Source: Trebonia sp963822615
GTDB lineage: Bacteria; Actinomycetota; Actinomycetes; Streptosporangiales; Streptosporangiaceae
Assembly: GCA_963822615.1 (NCBI GenBank)
Contig: CAWGIM010000019.1
Span: 62,001-126,000, forward strand
Direction of reading: 5' to 3'
Length of the DNA stretch: 64,000 nucleotides
In this document: positions 33,262 to 41,974 of the stretch, piece after piece
Position numbering within the stretch: the first letter of the stretch is position 1
Layout of the letters: each line of letters opens with the position of its first letter
Translations under genes and position numbers: made by a program
Notes under the pieces: model-generated
Told to the model about the DNA's origin: nothing
Seen by the model: the letters and a program-made list of their open reading frames with translations, nothing else
Databases searched by the model: none

Positions 33262-36200
33262 CGCCGGGTTCTTCGGTATCTCCCCGGCCGAGGCGGCCAC
33301 CATGGACCCGCAGCAGCGGATGCTGCTCGAGGTCTCGTGGGAAGCGCTCGAGCACGCTGGGCTCCCGCCCCGGGCGCTGGCCGGCACCAAGACCGGGGTG
33401 TTCGCCGGGATCAGCACGTCCGAGTACGCGCACCTGACGGTGGCCGACCCGGGCCGGATCGACGCCTGGACCGCGACCGGCGCGGCGTCCAGCGTCGCGG
33501 CCGGGCGGATCTCCTACCTACTCGACTTGCGCGGGCCGAGCCTGGCGGTCGACACCGCGTGCTCCTCCTCGCTCGTCGCCGTGCACCTGGCGGCGGCCAG
33601 CCTGCGCGCCCGCGAGTGCGACCTGGCGCTGGCGGGCGGCGTGAACCTGCTGCTGTCCCCGGCGATCACCATGGCGTTCGACGCCGGCGGCGGTACGTCG
33701 CCGGACGGGCGCTGCCGCCCGTTTGACGCCGCCGCGAACGGGATGGTGCGCGGCGAGGGCTGCGGGGTCGTCGTGCTCAAGCGCCTGGCCGATGCCCGGC
33801 GCGACGGCGACCGGGTGCTGGCGGTTCTCGCCGGGAGTGCCGTCGGCTGCGACGGCCGCTCCAACGGCCTGGTGGCGCCGAACGGCGAGGCGCAGCGGGA
33901 CCTGCTGCGCGCCGCCTACGCGGGGGCCGGGGTCGATCCGGCCACCGTCGGCTACGTCGAGGCACACGGCACCGGTACCCCGCTCGGCGACCCGATCGAG
34001 GCGGGCGCGCTCGGCGAAGTGCTCGGCCAGGGGAGGCCGGCCGAGCGGCCGCTGCTGATCGGCTCGGTGAAAGGCAACATTGGCCACCTGGAAGCGGCGG
34101 CTGGCGTCGCGGGCCTTATCAAGGCAGTCCTCGCGCTAGTCCACCGGCAGGTCCCGCCCTCGGTGAACTTCGCCCGGCCGAGTCCGCACATCGCCTTCGG
34201 CCGGCTGGGGCTGGCCGTGCCAGCAAAGCCAGTTCCCTGGCCAGCCGGTGACGCGCCCGCCCGGGCAGCGGTCTCGGCCTTCGGGTTCAGCGGCATGAAC
34301 GCGCACATCGTGCTTGAAGCCGCCGAAGAGCCGCCGTCCCGGGCAGCCGCCGCCCCGCGCGGCGCGCACCGGCGCCCGGAGGCTTACCTGCTGTCCGATG
34401 TCTCCCCGGCCAGGATCCGCGACCGCGCGGGCCAGCTAGCCGGCTGGCTCGCTGACCCGGGCGGCGCGCTGGCGGACAGCCCGGCCGGCCTGGCGGCGAC
34501 GCTGGCCCGCCGGGCGGGGCGCGGCCGGCACCGCTGCGTGGTGGTGGCGGGGGACCGGGCTGAGCTGACAGCCGGGCTGGCCGCGCTCAGCGCGGGCCGG
34601 CCGCATCCGGCCGTCGTGTCCGGCACCGAACTCGCGCCGGGCCCGGGCCCGGTGTTCGTCTTCTCGGGATACGGCTCCCAGTGGGACGGGATGGGCCGGC
34701 TGCTCGCCGCGACCGAGCCGGCCTTCGCCGCGGCCGTCAACGAACTGGAGGACGACATCCGGGCGGCCGCGGGCGTGTCACTGCGGGCGGCGGTGCTGGG
34801 CGACGAGGCCGGTTCCGGTCACCGCGCGGACACGCCCGAGCTGACCCGGGTCGAGCACACCCAGCCGGTGCTGTTCGGGATTCAGGTCGCCCTCGCCCGG
34901 CTGTGGGCGGCCTACGACATCGTGCCGTCGGCGGTCATCGGGCATTCGATGGGCGAGGTGGCGGCCGCCGTCGTGAGCGGGGTACTGTCCGCCGCGGACG
35001 GCGCGCGGGTGATCGCCTGCCGGTCCCGGCTGCTCGCCCGGATCGCGGGTTCCGGTGGGATGGCGATTGTCGGGCTCCCGGCCGCCGAGCTGACCGGGTT
35101 CACCCGCGACCTGCCCGACGTGCACGTCGCGGTGATGTCCTCGCCCGCGCAGACGGTCGTCACCGGCGACCTGGCGCAGGCAACCGAGCTGGTGCGCCGG
35201 GTGGCCGAGCGCGGGGTGCCCGGCCGGGTGCTGGCGGCGGAGGGCGCGGGCCACTCACCCCAGGTCGATTCGCTCCTGCCGGAGCTGATGACCGAGCTGG
35301 CCGGCCTGAAGCCCCGCCCGTCCGGAGCCGGTGAGGCCAATGAGGCCGATGAGGGAGCACGGCCCCGCTTCTACTCCACCGTGTACGATGACCCGCGGCT
35401 GGAACCCGCGTGCGACGCGGCCTACTGGGCGGCGAACATGCGGCGACCGGTGCGGCTCGCGCCCGCGGTGGCGGCGGCGGCCGATGACGGCTTCCGTGCC
35501 TTCGTGGAGGCATCCCCCCATCCGCTCGTCGGCCGGGCGCTGGCGGAGACACTGGGCCAGCACGGTGCCGCCGACAGCGTGGTGACCGGGACACTGCGCC
35601 GCGGCAGCGACGACATCGCGGCCTTCCACCGCCAGCTCGCGGTGCTGACCGCGGCCGGGATCGCCGCACCGCCCACCGCCGACGGAGTGATCACCGACCT
35701 TCCCCCGGTTCCCTGGCAGCACGGCCAGCACTGGACCGCCCCGCCTGCCCCGGCCCGGCCGGGAAACCACCACCCGCTACTCGGCCCGCACACCGAACTG
35801 CCCAGCGGCCGCGACCACGCCTGGTCGGCGACGGTTGACCCGGGTTCCCTGGCGGGCGTGCGGACGCGATGGCATGGCCGGCCTGTCTTCCCGCTGAGCG
35901 CCGCGGCCGAGATGGCCCTCGCGGCCGCGTGCGCGGCGTGGGAGGTGCCGGCCGGCCAGGTCGTGCTCACCGACGTCCGCCTCGGCCGCCTGGTCCCGGT
36001 CAGCCCCGGCCTGGCCCTGGCTACCCAGCTGGAGGAGACCGCCCCGCTACGGGCGACGGTCGGCATCTTCAGCCGAAACCAGGGCGGGGACTGGGTCCGC
36101 GCCGCTTCAGCCGAGGCGCGGGTAGCCGAGGCGCGAGTAGCCGAGGCGCGGGTCAGCGAGCCGGCTGCCTCCGGCACGGCGACGCCTCGCCCGGCGCACG

Positions 36201-36745
36201 GCGGCCGGGGCGCGGGGCGGCTATCGGAGATCGACGCGTGCCTGTCCGCGGCCTGCGGTCACCCGGCCGACCTGCCCACCGCGATCGGGACGCTCCGGAT
36301 GGGCGAGGCCCCGGAGGCGAGCGGGGTCACGGTCACCCGCGTCGAGGCCGGCCAGGTGCCGCATCCGCACCTGGACAAGCTCCTGCGGCGGCGCTGGGAA
36401 CGCCAGCAGGTCCCGCCCGCGCGCGGGCCGGCACCCCGGCGGTGGCTGCTGCTCACCGCCTCCGGCAGCGGCCCCGGTACGCACGGCCAGGCAAGGCTGG
36501 CGGCGGAACTGGCCGCGGCGCTCACCGCGGCCGGGCACACGGTCCCGCCACCGCTCTCCCTGGCCGAGGGGGTGGACAGCACCGTACTGGCGGATCACCG
36601 AGCCGGGCCGCTGGCCGGCCTGGTGGTCGTCGCGCCGGCCCGGCACTGCCCCTGGCGGACGCCGAGCGCTTCCTGGCCGACGCCGTCCGGGTCTCGGCCA
36701 GCCTCGCACGCTGGCCGGGAACGCCGCCGAGGCTCTGGTTCGTGA
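33083..36745 (+). CDS. Type I PKS, ketosynthase-acyltransferase-dehydratase-like part
   Basis: Continues the PKS from about 33068. Ketosynthase: Cys in VDTACSSSLVAVH (near 33560), His in EAHGTGTPLGDP and NIGHLEAAAG, ending FGFSGMNAHIVLEAAEE. Acyltransferase: VFVFSGYGSQWDGMG and the Ser motif IGHSMGEVAAAVVSG (near 34940); the specificity region reads EGAGHSPQVDSLLPEL, not the usual YASH or HAFH. A dehydratase-like hot-dog part (35770-36250) lacks the HxxxGxxxxP catalytic His and is probably structural. Coding proper ends near 36643, where a missing base shifts the frame. GTG 33083 is only the first formal start; translation must come through the upstream carrier part. Confidence 0.85.
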   Translation: MAGPLTHPAQFWRFLLAGGDAVSEVPARRWAWFWERAAAGAALPEVTRWAGILDDVAGFDAGFFGISPAEAATMDPQQRMLLEVSWEALEHAGLPPRALAGTKTGVFAGISTSEYAHLTVADPGRIDAWTATGAASSVAAGRISYLLDLRGPSLAVDTACSSSLVAVHLAAASLRARECDLALAGGVNLLLSPAITMAFDAGGGTSPDGRCRPFDAAANGMVRGEGCGVVVLKRLADARRDGDRVLAVLAGSAVGCDGRSNGLVAPNGEAQRDLLRAAYAGAGVDPATVGYVEAHGTGTPLGDPIEAGALGEVLGQGRPAERPLLIGSVKGNIGHLEAAAGVAGLIKAVLALVHRQVPPSVNFARPSPHIAFGRLGLAVPAKPVPWPAGDAPARAAVSAFGFSGMNAHIVLEAAEEPPSRAAAAPRGAHRRPEAYLLSDVSPARIRDRAGQLAGWLADPGGALADSPAGLAATLARRAGRGRHRCVVVAGDRAELTAGLAALSAGRPHPAVVSGTELAPGPGPVFVFSGYGSQWDGMGRLLAATEPAFAAAVNELEDDIRAAAGVSLRAAVLGDEAGSGHRADTPELTRVEHTQPVLFGIQVALARLWAAYDIVPSAVIGHSMGEVAAAVVSGVLSAADGARVIACRSRLLARIAGSGGMAIVGLPAAELTGFTRDLPDVHVAVMSSPAQTVVTGDLAQATELVRRVAERGVPGRVLAAEGAGHSPQVDSLLPELMTELAGLKPRPSGAGEANEADEGARPRFYSTVYDDPRLEPACDAAYWAANMRRPVRLAPAVAAAADDGFRAFVEASPHPLVGRALAETLGQHGAADSVVTGTLRRGSDDIAAFHRQLAVLTAAGIAAPPTADGVITDLPPVPWQHGQHWTAPPAPARPGNHHPLLGPHTELPSGRDHAWSATVDPGSLAGVRTRWHGRPVFPLSAAAEMALAAACAAWEVPAGQVVLTDVRLGRLVPVSPGLALATQLEETAPLRATVGIFSRNQGGDWVRAASAEARVAEARVAEARVSEPAASGTATPRPAHGGRGAGRLSEIDACLSAACGHPADLPTAIGTLRMGEAPEASGVTVTRVEAGQVPHPHLDKLLRRRWERQQVPPARGPAPRRWLLLTASGSGPGTHGQARLAAELAAALTAAGHTVPPPLSLAEGVDSTVLADHRAGPLAGLVVVAPARHCPWRTPSASWPTPSGSRPASHAGRERRRGSGS
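36110..36154 (+). repeat. Three 15-bp tandem repeats in the PKS gene
   Basis: GCCGAGGCGCGGGTA occurs three times in frame (36110, 36125, 36140) with single changes, encoding AEARV three times in the linker of the dehydratase-like region. Confidence 0.8.
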
Positions 36746-39213
36746 CCGCGGGAGCGGTCACCGCCGGCCCGGGAGAGGCCGGCGACCCGGGCCTGGCGGC
36801 GGTCCAGGGACTGGTCCGGGTACTGGCGGTCGAACGGCCCGCCCTGCGGGCCACGCTGGCTGACACCGACCCGGCGGCGGACCCGGCCGCCGCCGCCGCG
36901 GCGGCGGCGGCCGAGCTCATCGCCGACCCGCCCGACGACGAGGTCGCCTGGCGGGACGGCCAGCGGCTGGTGGCCCGGCTGGCCCGGGCGGAGGAAGGGC
37001 CCGCCCGCGGCCGGCGGCGTCCCCTGCGCCCCGTCGTCCGCCCCGGGGGTGCGTACATCGTCAGCGGCGGTTACGGCGGCCTCGGCCTGGTCGTCGCGCG
37101 GTGGCTGGCCGACCGGGGGGCGGGCCGCATCGTGCTCGGCGGCCGTTCCGGCCCGTCCCCGGCCAGCCGCGCCGTGGTGGACGGGCTGCGGGCAGGTGGT
37201 ACCGACGCCCGGGTGCTGCGGTCCGACGTGGCCACCGGGGACGGCGCCGCCCGGCTGGTCGCGGCCGCCCGCGAAGGCGGCGCCGCCCTGCGCGGTGTCG
37301 TGCACGCGGCCGGGGTCCTGGACGACGCCCTCATCACCGAGGTGACGCCGGAGGCGCTGGCCCGCGTGTGGGCGCCGAAGGCCAGGGGTGCCAGCGCACT
37401 GGACGACGCCATCGAGCGGGCGGGCGCCGAGCCGGACTGGATGGTGCTGTTCTCCTCGGCCGCGGCCGTGCTCGGGGGACCCGGGCAGGCCTCCTACGCG
37501 GTCGCCAACGCGTGGCTGGACGGGTTCGCGGCCTGGCGCAGCGCCCAGGGGCGCCCGACCTTCGCCGTTGGCTGGGGCACCTGGGCGCGGGCGGGCGGGG
37601 CCAGGGACGTCGCCATCCCCGGCCTGGATCACCTTGACCCGGACGAGGCCATCGAGGACCTAGCCGGGGTACTGGCGGGCAGCAGCCCGGTCACCGCCGT
37701 CGCCCGGGTCGACCTGACCCGGGTCGCGGCGGCCTTCCCCGAGGTCTCCGCCATCCCCTACTTCGGCCCGCTGCTAGCGGAAAGCGCGTCCGGTCACCCG
37801 GCCGAGGCAGCCCTGGCAGGCCAGGCGGGGCAGGCGCCGACCCCGGAACGGGTCCGCGCTATCGTGGCCGCGGTTCTCGGGCTGCCCGCGGACGGCATCC
37901 CTGACGATCTCACCCTGGCCGACGCCGGCCTCGACTCGCTGGCCGCGCAGCGCATCGTCGGCCTGCTGAAACAGGACCTGGGCGTCAGCGTCGATACGGC
38001 CGACATCCTGGGCACGGGCGCCACCCTGACCGCCCTGGCGCACCTGGCCGTGTCATCCGCGACCCCGGCCGGCCCCGCCGCGCAGCCGGCGCCGCCGCAC
38101 CGCCCGGTAGCAGCCAGGGACGCCGCCGAGCGCCAGGTGCTGCGGATCGTCACCGACGTGCTTGGTGCTGCCGGCCTCGGCGTGACCCACGACCTGCGCG
38201 CGTCCGGGCTTGACGGCTCCGCGCGGCGCGAGGTCGCCGCCCGGCTCGCGGCCGAGACCGGTCGCGCGGTGGACCCGGACGAGCTGCTTCGGGTGCCGAC
38301 CGTCGAGGCCGCGGCGGAACAACTCCGCGGGGACGACGAGGCGGCGGCCAGCCTGATCAGCCTGCTCCGCCCGGCCGCTGCCCGGCCGTCGTCCGCGGCC
38401 GGGCCCGCGGCCGGGCCGCCGGTCCTGCTGGCTCATCCCGCTGGCGGGAACACCGACGTGTACAAGATCCTGGCCGGGCTGCTCGATCCCGGCCGGCCGG
38501 TGTACGGGCTCCAACGGCGCACCGGTTCGGTGGCCGAGCGGGCCCGGCGCTACTGCGCCGAGATCGTCGCTGAGTTTCCGGCCGCGCCCAGCGTGATCGG
38601 CGGCTGGTCGTTCGGCGGCGTGCTCGGCTACGAGACCGCGCGCTGCCTGACCGCCGCCGGGCGGCAACCGGAGCTGGTCGTCCTGCTCGACGCGGGACTG
38701 CCGCTGCCAGTGCCCGCCGGGACCGAAGAGCGGGCCCTCGCGAGGCGGTTCGCCGCGTTCGCGGACTACCTGACCCGGACCTACGGGCGGGCGGTGACCC
38801 TGCTGGAGGAGGAGCTGTCCGGCCTGGCGGAGGAGGAACAGCTGGCGCTGCTCACCGACCGCATGGCCAAGTCGGGCCTGACGGCCGAGCTGAGCCCGGC
38901 CATCCTCCGCCACCAGCTCACCTCGCACGAGGACACGCGAGCCCTCGAGCGGTACACGGCGAGACCTTACGACGGCCGGGTCGTCTTGTACCGGGCCGAG
39001 CACGAGACCCCGTGGGCGGTTCGCGATCCCCGCTACCAGATAACCGACCCGGCCCGCGGCTGGGGGCCGCTGTGCTCGCGGCTTGAGGTGGTCCCGGTCG
39101 ACGCGCACCACCTCAACCTGCTCGACCCGCCGGCCGTCGGCGCCATCGCCGACCACCTGCGGACCATGCTCGCCGTCGCGCCACCCACCTACCAGGGAGA
39201 TGTCCGTGAGTGA
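36646..39213 (+). CDS. Type I PKS, ketoreductase-ACP-ACP-thioesterase part
   Basis: Resumes the PKS after the second frameshift. Ketoreductase: NADPH motif YIVSGGYGGLGLVVARWLAD (near 37050), VLFSSAAAVLG and catalytic Tyr in GQASYAVANAWLD. Carrier: LADAGLDSLAAQRIV (near 37930). A second carrier-like domain (38120-38340) reads ASGLDGSARREV, with the Ser displaced by one residue, so it is probably inactive. Thioesterase: PPVLLAHPAGGNTDVYKI, nucleophile GGWSFGGVLGYE (near 38610), VVLLDAG and catalytic His in VDAHHLNLLDPP, similar to the Pks13 type. A KR makes this differ from Pks13, which lacks one. The stop overlaps the ccr start by 8 nt. Confidence 0.87.
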   Translation: MPLADAERFLADAVRVSASLARWPGTPPRLWFVTAGAVTAGPGEAGDPGLAAVQGLVRVLAVERPALRATLADTDPAADPAAAAAAAAAELIADPPDDEVAWRDGQRLVARLARAEEGPARGRRRPLRPVVRPGGAYIVSGGYGGLGLVVARWLADRGAGRIVLGGRSGPSPASRAVVDGLRAGGTDARVLRSDVATGDGAARLVAAAREGGAALRGVVHAAGVLDDALITEVTPEALARVWAPKARGASALDDAIERAGAEPDWMVLFSSAAAVLGGPGQASYAVANAWLDGFAAWRSAQGRPTFAVGWGTWARAGGARDVAIPGLDHLDPDEAIEDLAGVLAGSSPVTAVARVDLTRVAAAFPEVSAIPYFGPLLAESASGHPAEAALAGQAGQAPTPERVRAIVAAVLGLPADGIPDDLTLADAGLDSLAAQRIVGLLKQDLGVSVDTADILGTGATLTALAHLAVSSATPAGPAAQPAPPHRPVAARDAAERQVLRIVTDVLGAAGLGVTHDLRASGLDGSARREVAARLAAETGRAVDPDELLRVPTVEAAAEQLRGDDEAAASLISLLRPAAARPSSAAGPAAGPPVLLAHPAGGNTDVYKILAGLLDPGRPVYGLQRRTGSVAERARRYCAEIVAEFPAAPSVIGGWSFGGVLGYETARCLTAAGRQPELVVLLDAGLPLPVPAGTEERALARRFAAFADYLTRTYGRAVTLLEEELSGLAEEEQLALLTDRMAKSGLTAELSPAILRHQLTSHEDTRALERYTARPYDGRVVLYRAEHETPWAVRDPRYQITDPARGWGPLCSRLEVVPVDAHHLNLLDPPAVGAIADHLRTMLAVAPPTYQGDVRE

Positions 39214-40588
39214 CCTGATCGAAGCCGTCCTTTCCGGCGCGCCCGCCAGCGAGCTGGCTCGCTGCCCGGTCCCGGAGACCTACCGCGCGGCGCACCTGCT
39301 GCGGTCGGAGACCGACATGTTCAGCGGCACCCCTGACGGCGGCACCGCCGATAAGGACGTCCGCAAGTCGCTGCACCTGGGCGAGGTCCCGATGCCGGAG
39401 CTGGCTCCGGACGAGGTACTGATCGCGGTGATGGCCGCCGGACTCAACTACAACACCGTCTGGTCGGCGATCTTCGAGCCGGTGCCGACGTTCTCGTTCC
39501 TCGCCCGGTACGGCCGCCAGGGCCGGTGGGCGGCCCGGCACGACCTGCCCTATCACGTGGTGGGCTCCGATGCCGCCGGGGTGATCGTCCGCGTCGGCGC
39601 GGGGGTGCGGCGCTGGTCGGTGGGCCAGTCGGTGGTGGTCCACCCGGCCTACATCGACCATGAGGACCCGGCTGCCCATGACGACGCGATGGGCGCCGAG
39701 GAGGCGCTCGCCTGGGGCTTCGAGACCAATTTCGGTGCCCTGGCCGATTTCGCGGTGGCCAAGGCCAGCCAGCTGCTGCCGATGCCGAAGCACCTTACGT
39801 GGGAAGAAGCGGCGTCCGTGCCGCTGTGCGCGGGGACCGCGTACCGGATGCTGGTCAGCCAGCGCGGCGCCGGCATGAAGCAGGGCGACGTGGTCCTTAT
39901 CTGGGGAGCCACCGGCGGCCTCGGCGGCTACGCGGTGCAGCTCGTCCGCAATGGCGGCGGGATCCCGGTCGGCGTCGTCGGCTCGGCCAGGAAGGAGCAG
40001 CTCGCACGGGACCTGGGCTGCGTCGGCGTCATCAACCGGGAGGAGCTGGCAGCCGACGGCGGGCTGGCCGCGGTCAAAGGATGGCGGCGGCTGGGCGAGG
40101 AGGTCCGCCGGCTGGCCGGCGAGGACCCGCGCATCGTCTTCGAGCACTCCGGCCAGGAGACGTTCGGCGCGTCCGTCTACGTCGCCCGCCGCGGCGGGAC
40201 GGTCGTGACCTGCGGATCGAGCAGCGGCTACCGGCATCAGTACGACAACCGGCACCTGTGGATGAAGGTCAAGCGGATCGTCGGCAGCCACGGGGCGAAC
40301 TACCGCGAGGCGTGGGACATGAACCGCCTGGTGGAACGGGGGATGCTGGCGCCCATCCTGTCCCGCGCCTATCCGCTGGCCCAGGTCGGCGAGGCGGTCA
40401 GGGCGCTTCAGCAGGGCCGCGGCGTCGGCAAGACCTCCGTGCTGTGCCTGGCGCCGTCGGAGGGCTCGGGTGTAACCGACCCGGCGGCCCGGGAGCGGGT
40501 CGGCCAGGCACGGCTGAATCTTTTTAAGGATCCCGCATTGATAAGCGTGTTATCCGGACCGCCGGGCTTTTCTGGGTTAGCGTGCTGA
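39206..40588 (+). CDS. ccr: Crotonyl-CoA carboxylase/reductase (CCR family)
   Basis: The 460-residue zinc-independent medium-chain reductase has GLNYNTVWSAIFEPVPTFSF, YHVVGSDAAGVIVRVG, FGALADFAVAKASQLLPMPK, the nucleotide motif IWGATGGLGGYAVQL and the HSGQETFGASV/YDNRHLWMKVKRIVGSH blocks that mark CCRs. It reduces and carboxylates 2-enoyl-CoA to alkylmalonyl-CoA, an extender unit for the PKS. GTG 39206 is preferred over ATG 39200 because GGGAG then sits about 6 nt upstream and it overlaps the PKS stop. Chain-length preference cannot be read from the sequence here. Confidence 0.92.
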   Translation: MSDLIEAVLSGAPASELARCPVPETYRAAHLLRSETDMFSGTPDGGTADKDVRKSLHLGEVPMPELAPDEVLIAVMAAGLNYNTVWSAIFEPVPTFSFLARYGRQGRWAARHDLPYHVVGSDAAGVIVRVGAGVRRWSVGQSVVVHPAYIDHEDPAAHDDAMGAEEALAWGFETNFGALADFAVAKASQLLPMPKHLTWEEAASVPLCAGTAYRMLVSQRGAGMKQGDVVLIWGATGGLGGYAVQLVRNGGGIPVGVVGSARKEQLARDLGCVGVINREELAADGGLAAVKGWRRLGEEVRRLAGEDPRIVFEHSGQETFGASVYVARRGGTVVTCGSSSGYRHQYDNRHLWMKVKRIVGSHGANYREAWDMNRLVERGMLAPILSRAYPLAQVGEAVRALQQGRGVGKTSVLCLAPSEGSGVTDPAARERVGQARLNLFKDPALISVLSGPPGFSGLAC

Positions 40589-40613
40589 TAGGGCTCACGA
40601 TTCCAGAAATTCG

Positions 40614-41822
40614 ATGGTGAATGGTATGAGACGTGTCGCTGAGAAGGACAACCTCTGGCGAGGTGTGCCTCGGGAGATAGCCACTGAGATGCGGCCCGAC
40701 GTCGACCGCCTGGTCGAGGAGATTGTGGCCGCTATCAGGCTGGAGGTCCCCGAGTACAGCCGGCCGCTGGACGACGTGTACATGGCGGGAATCCGCCGGG
40801 GCGTCTCGCAAGCGGTCGGCCAGTTCGTTGAGCGCGTCGCGGATCCCGCCGCCTCGCGCGGCGAGACGGTGGAGCTCTTCCGGCGGATCGGGCGCATGGA
40901 GGCGGCCGAGGGCCGCACCCTGGAGCCCTTGCAGGCAGCCGTGCGGATCGGTGCCCGGGTGGTATGGAACCGGCTGCATGAGATGGCGACCAGGGCCGGC
41001 ATGGACCTGGCCGGCTTCGCCTGGGCCGGGGAGGCCATCTTCCTGCACCTGGACGAGATCGTGGCGGCCGGCGCGGAGGGGTTCGCGCAGGCCAAAGCCG
41101 AGGTCGTCGGCGAGCTCGAGCGCAGGCGGCGGCGACTGCTCGACCTGCTCATCACCACCCCTCCGGTCTCACCGGACGCGATCGTCGAACTGTCCAGGAT
41201 GGCCGGCTGGGAACTGCCCGCCAAGGTCGCGGCGGTGGTGCTGGAAAGCAAGGCCGGGCAGGCATTCCCGCCGCTGCCGTCGCTGCCGTCGTACGCGCTG
41301 GCCGACCTGGACCGGCGCCAGCCGTGCCTGCTGGTGCCCGACCCGGACGGGCCCGGCCGGGCGCAGGTCATCAAGAACAGCCTGCGGAGCTGGCGGGCGG
41401 CGGTCGGCCCGGCGGTACCGCTGGACATGGCGGCCAGCTCGCTGCGCTGGGCGAGTCACGCGCTTGCGCTCGCCCAGCGGGGGATCCTGGACTGGGACGG
41501 CGGCGTGGTCTGGTGCGTGGCGGGCATGACCCAGCTCCTGGTGTTCTCCGACGAGGAGCTGCTCCGCCGGTTCGCCACCGGGCTGCTCAAGCCCCTGAGC
41601 GATCTCAATCCGGCGCAGCGGGAACGGCTCGCCGAGACCATGCTCGCCTGGCTGGAGAACTGGGGCAACGCCATCGCGGCTGCCCGCAGCCTGCACGTCC
41701 ACCCGCAGACGGTCAGGTACCGGCTGCGCCAGATCAACGAGCTGTTCCCCGGAGACCTGCAGGATCCCGATAAGCGATTCGCGCTGGAGATAGCCCTGCG
41801 GGCCCGTCAGGTCGCGCGCTAA
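40614..41822 (+). CDS. PucR/CdaR-type transcriptional regulator
   Basis: The 402-residue protein has a helical sensory-like N-terminal half, a GGDEF-like middle (LDWDGGVVWCVAGMTQLLVF) and the C-terminal PucR helix-turn-helix (WLENWGNAIAAARSLHVHPQ then TVRYRLRQINELFPGDLQ). It follows ccr by 25 nt on the same strand and likely controls the lipid island. ATG 40614 or 40626 may be the start; neither ribosome site is strong. Confidence 0.85.
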   Translation: MVNGMRRVAEKDNLWRGVPREIATEMRPDVDRLVEEIVAAIRLEVPEYSRPLDDVYMAGIRRGVSQAVGQFVERVADPAASRGETVELFRRIGRMEAAEGRTLEPLQAAVRIGARVVWNRLHEMATRAGMDLAGFAWAGEAIFLHLDEIVAAGAEGFAQAKAEVVGELERRRRRLLDLLITTPPVSPDAIVELSRMAGWELPAKVAAVVLESKAGQAFPPLPSLPSYALADLDRRQPCLLVPDPDGPGRAQVIKNSLRSWRAAVGPAVPLDMAASSLRWASHALALAQRGILDWDGGVVWCVAGMTQLLVFSDEELLRRFATGLLKPLSDLNPAQRERLAETMLAWLENWGNAIAAARSLHVHPQTVRYRLRQINELFPGDLQDPDKRFALEIALRARQVAR

Positions 41823-41974
41823 GGCGCAGCCAAGTTAATGAAAAGGTTTTGAATAATGCCGTTTATAACGAGCGGACAAATTGATAGGAGCGGTTCGTTG
41901 CCCTCGTCAGTAGCCTGACTGCCTGGCCGCCCGTCTAATGAGGTCATCCTGTTCTCCAGAATGAGGGGGCAAAG

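Noticed and set aside
28136..40588. True mycolic acid biosynthesis locus of Mycobacteriales
   Set aside because: No acyl-CoA carboxylase AccD4, no Pks13-like domain order without KR and no fbp cluster; only an analogous pathway can be proposed.
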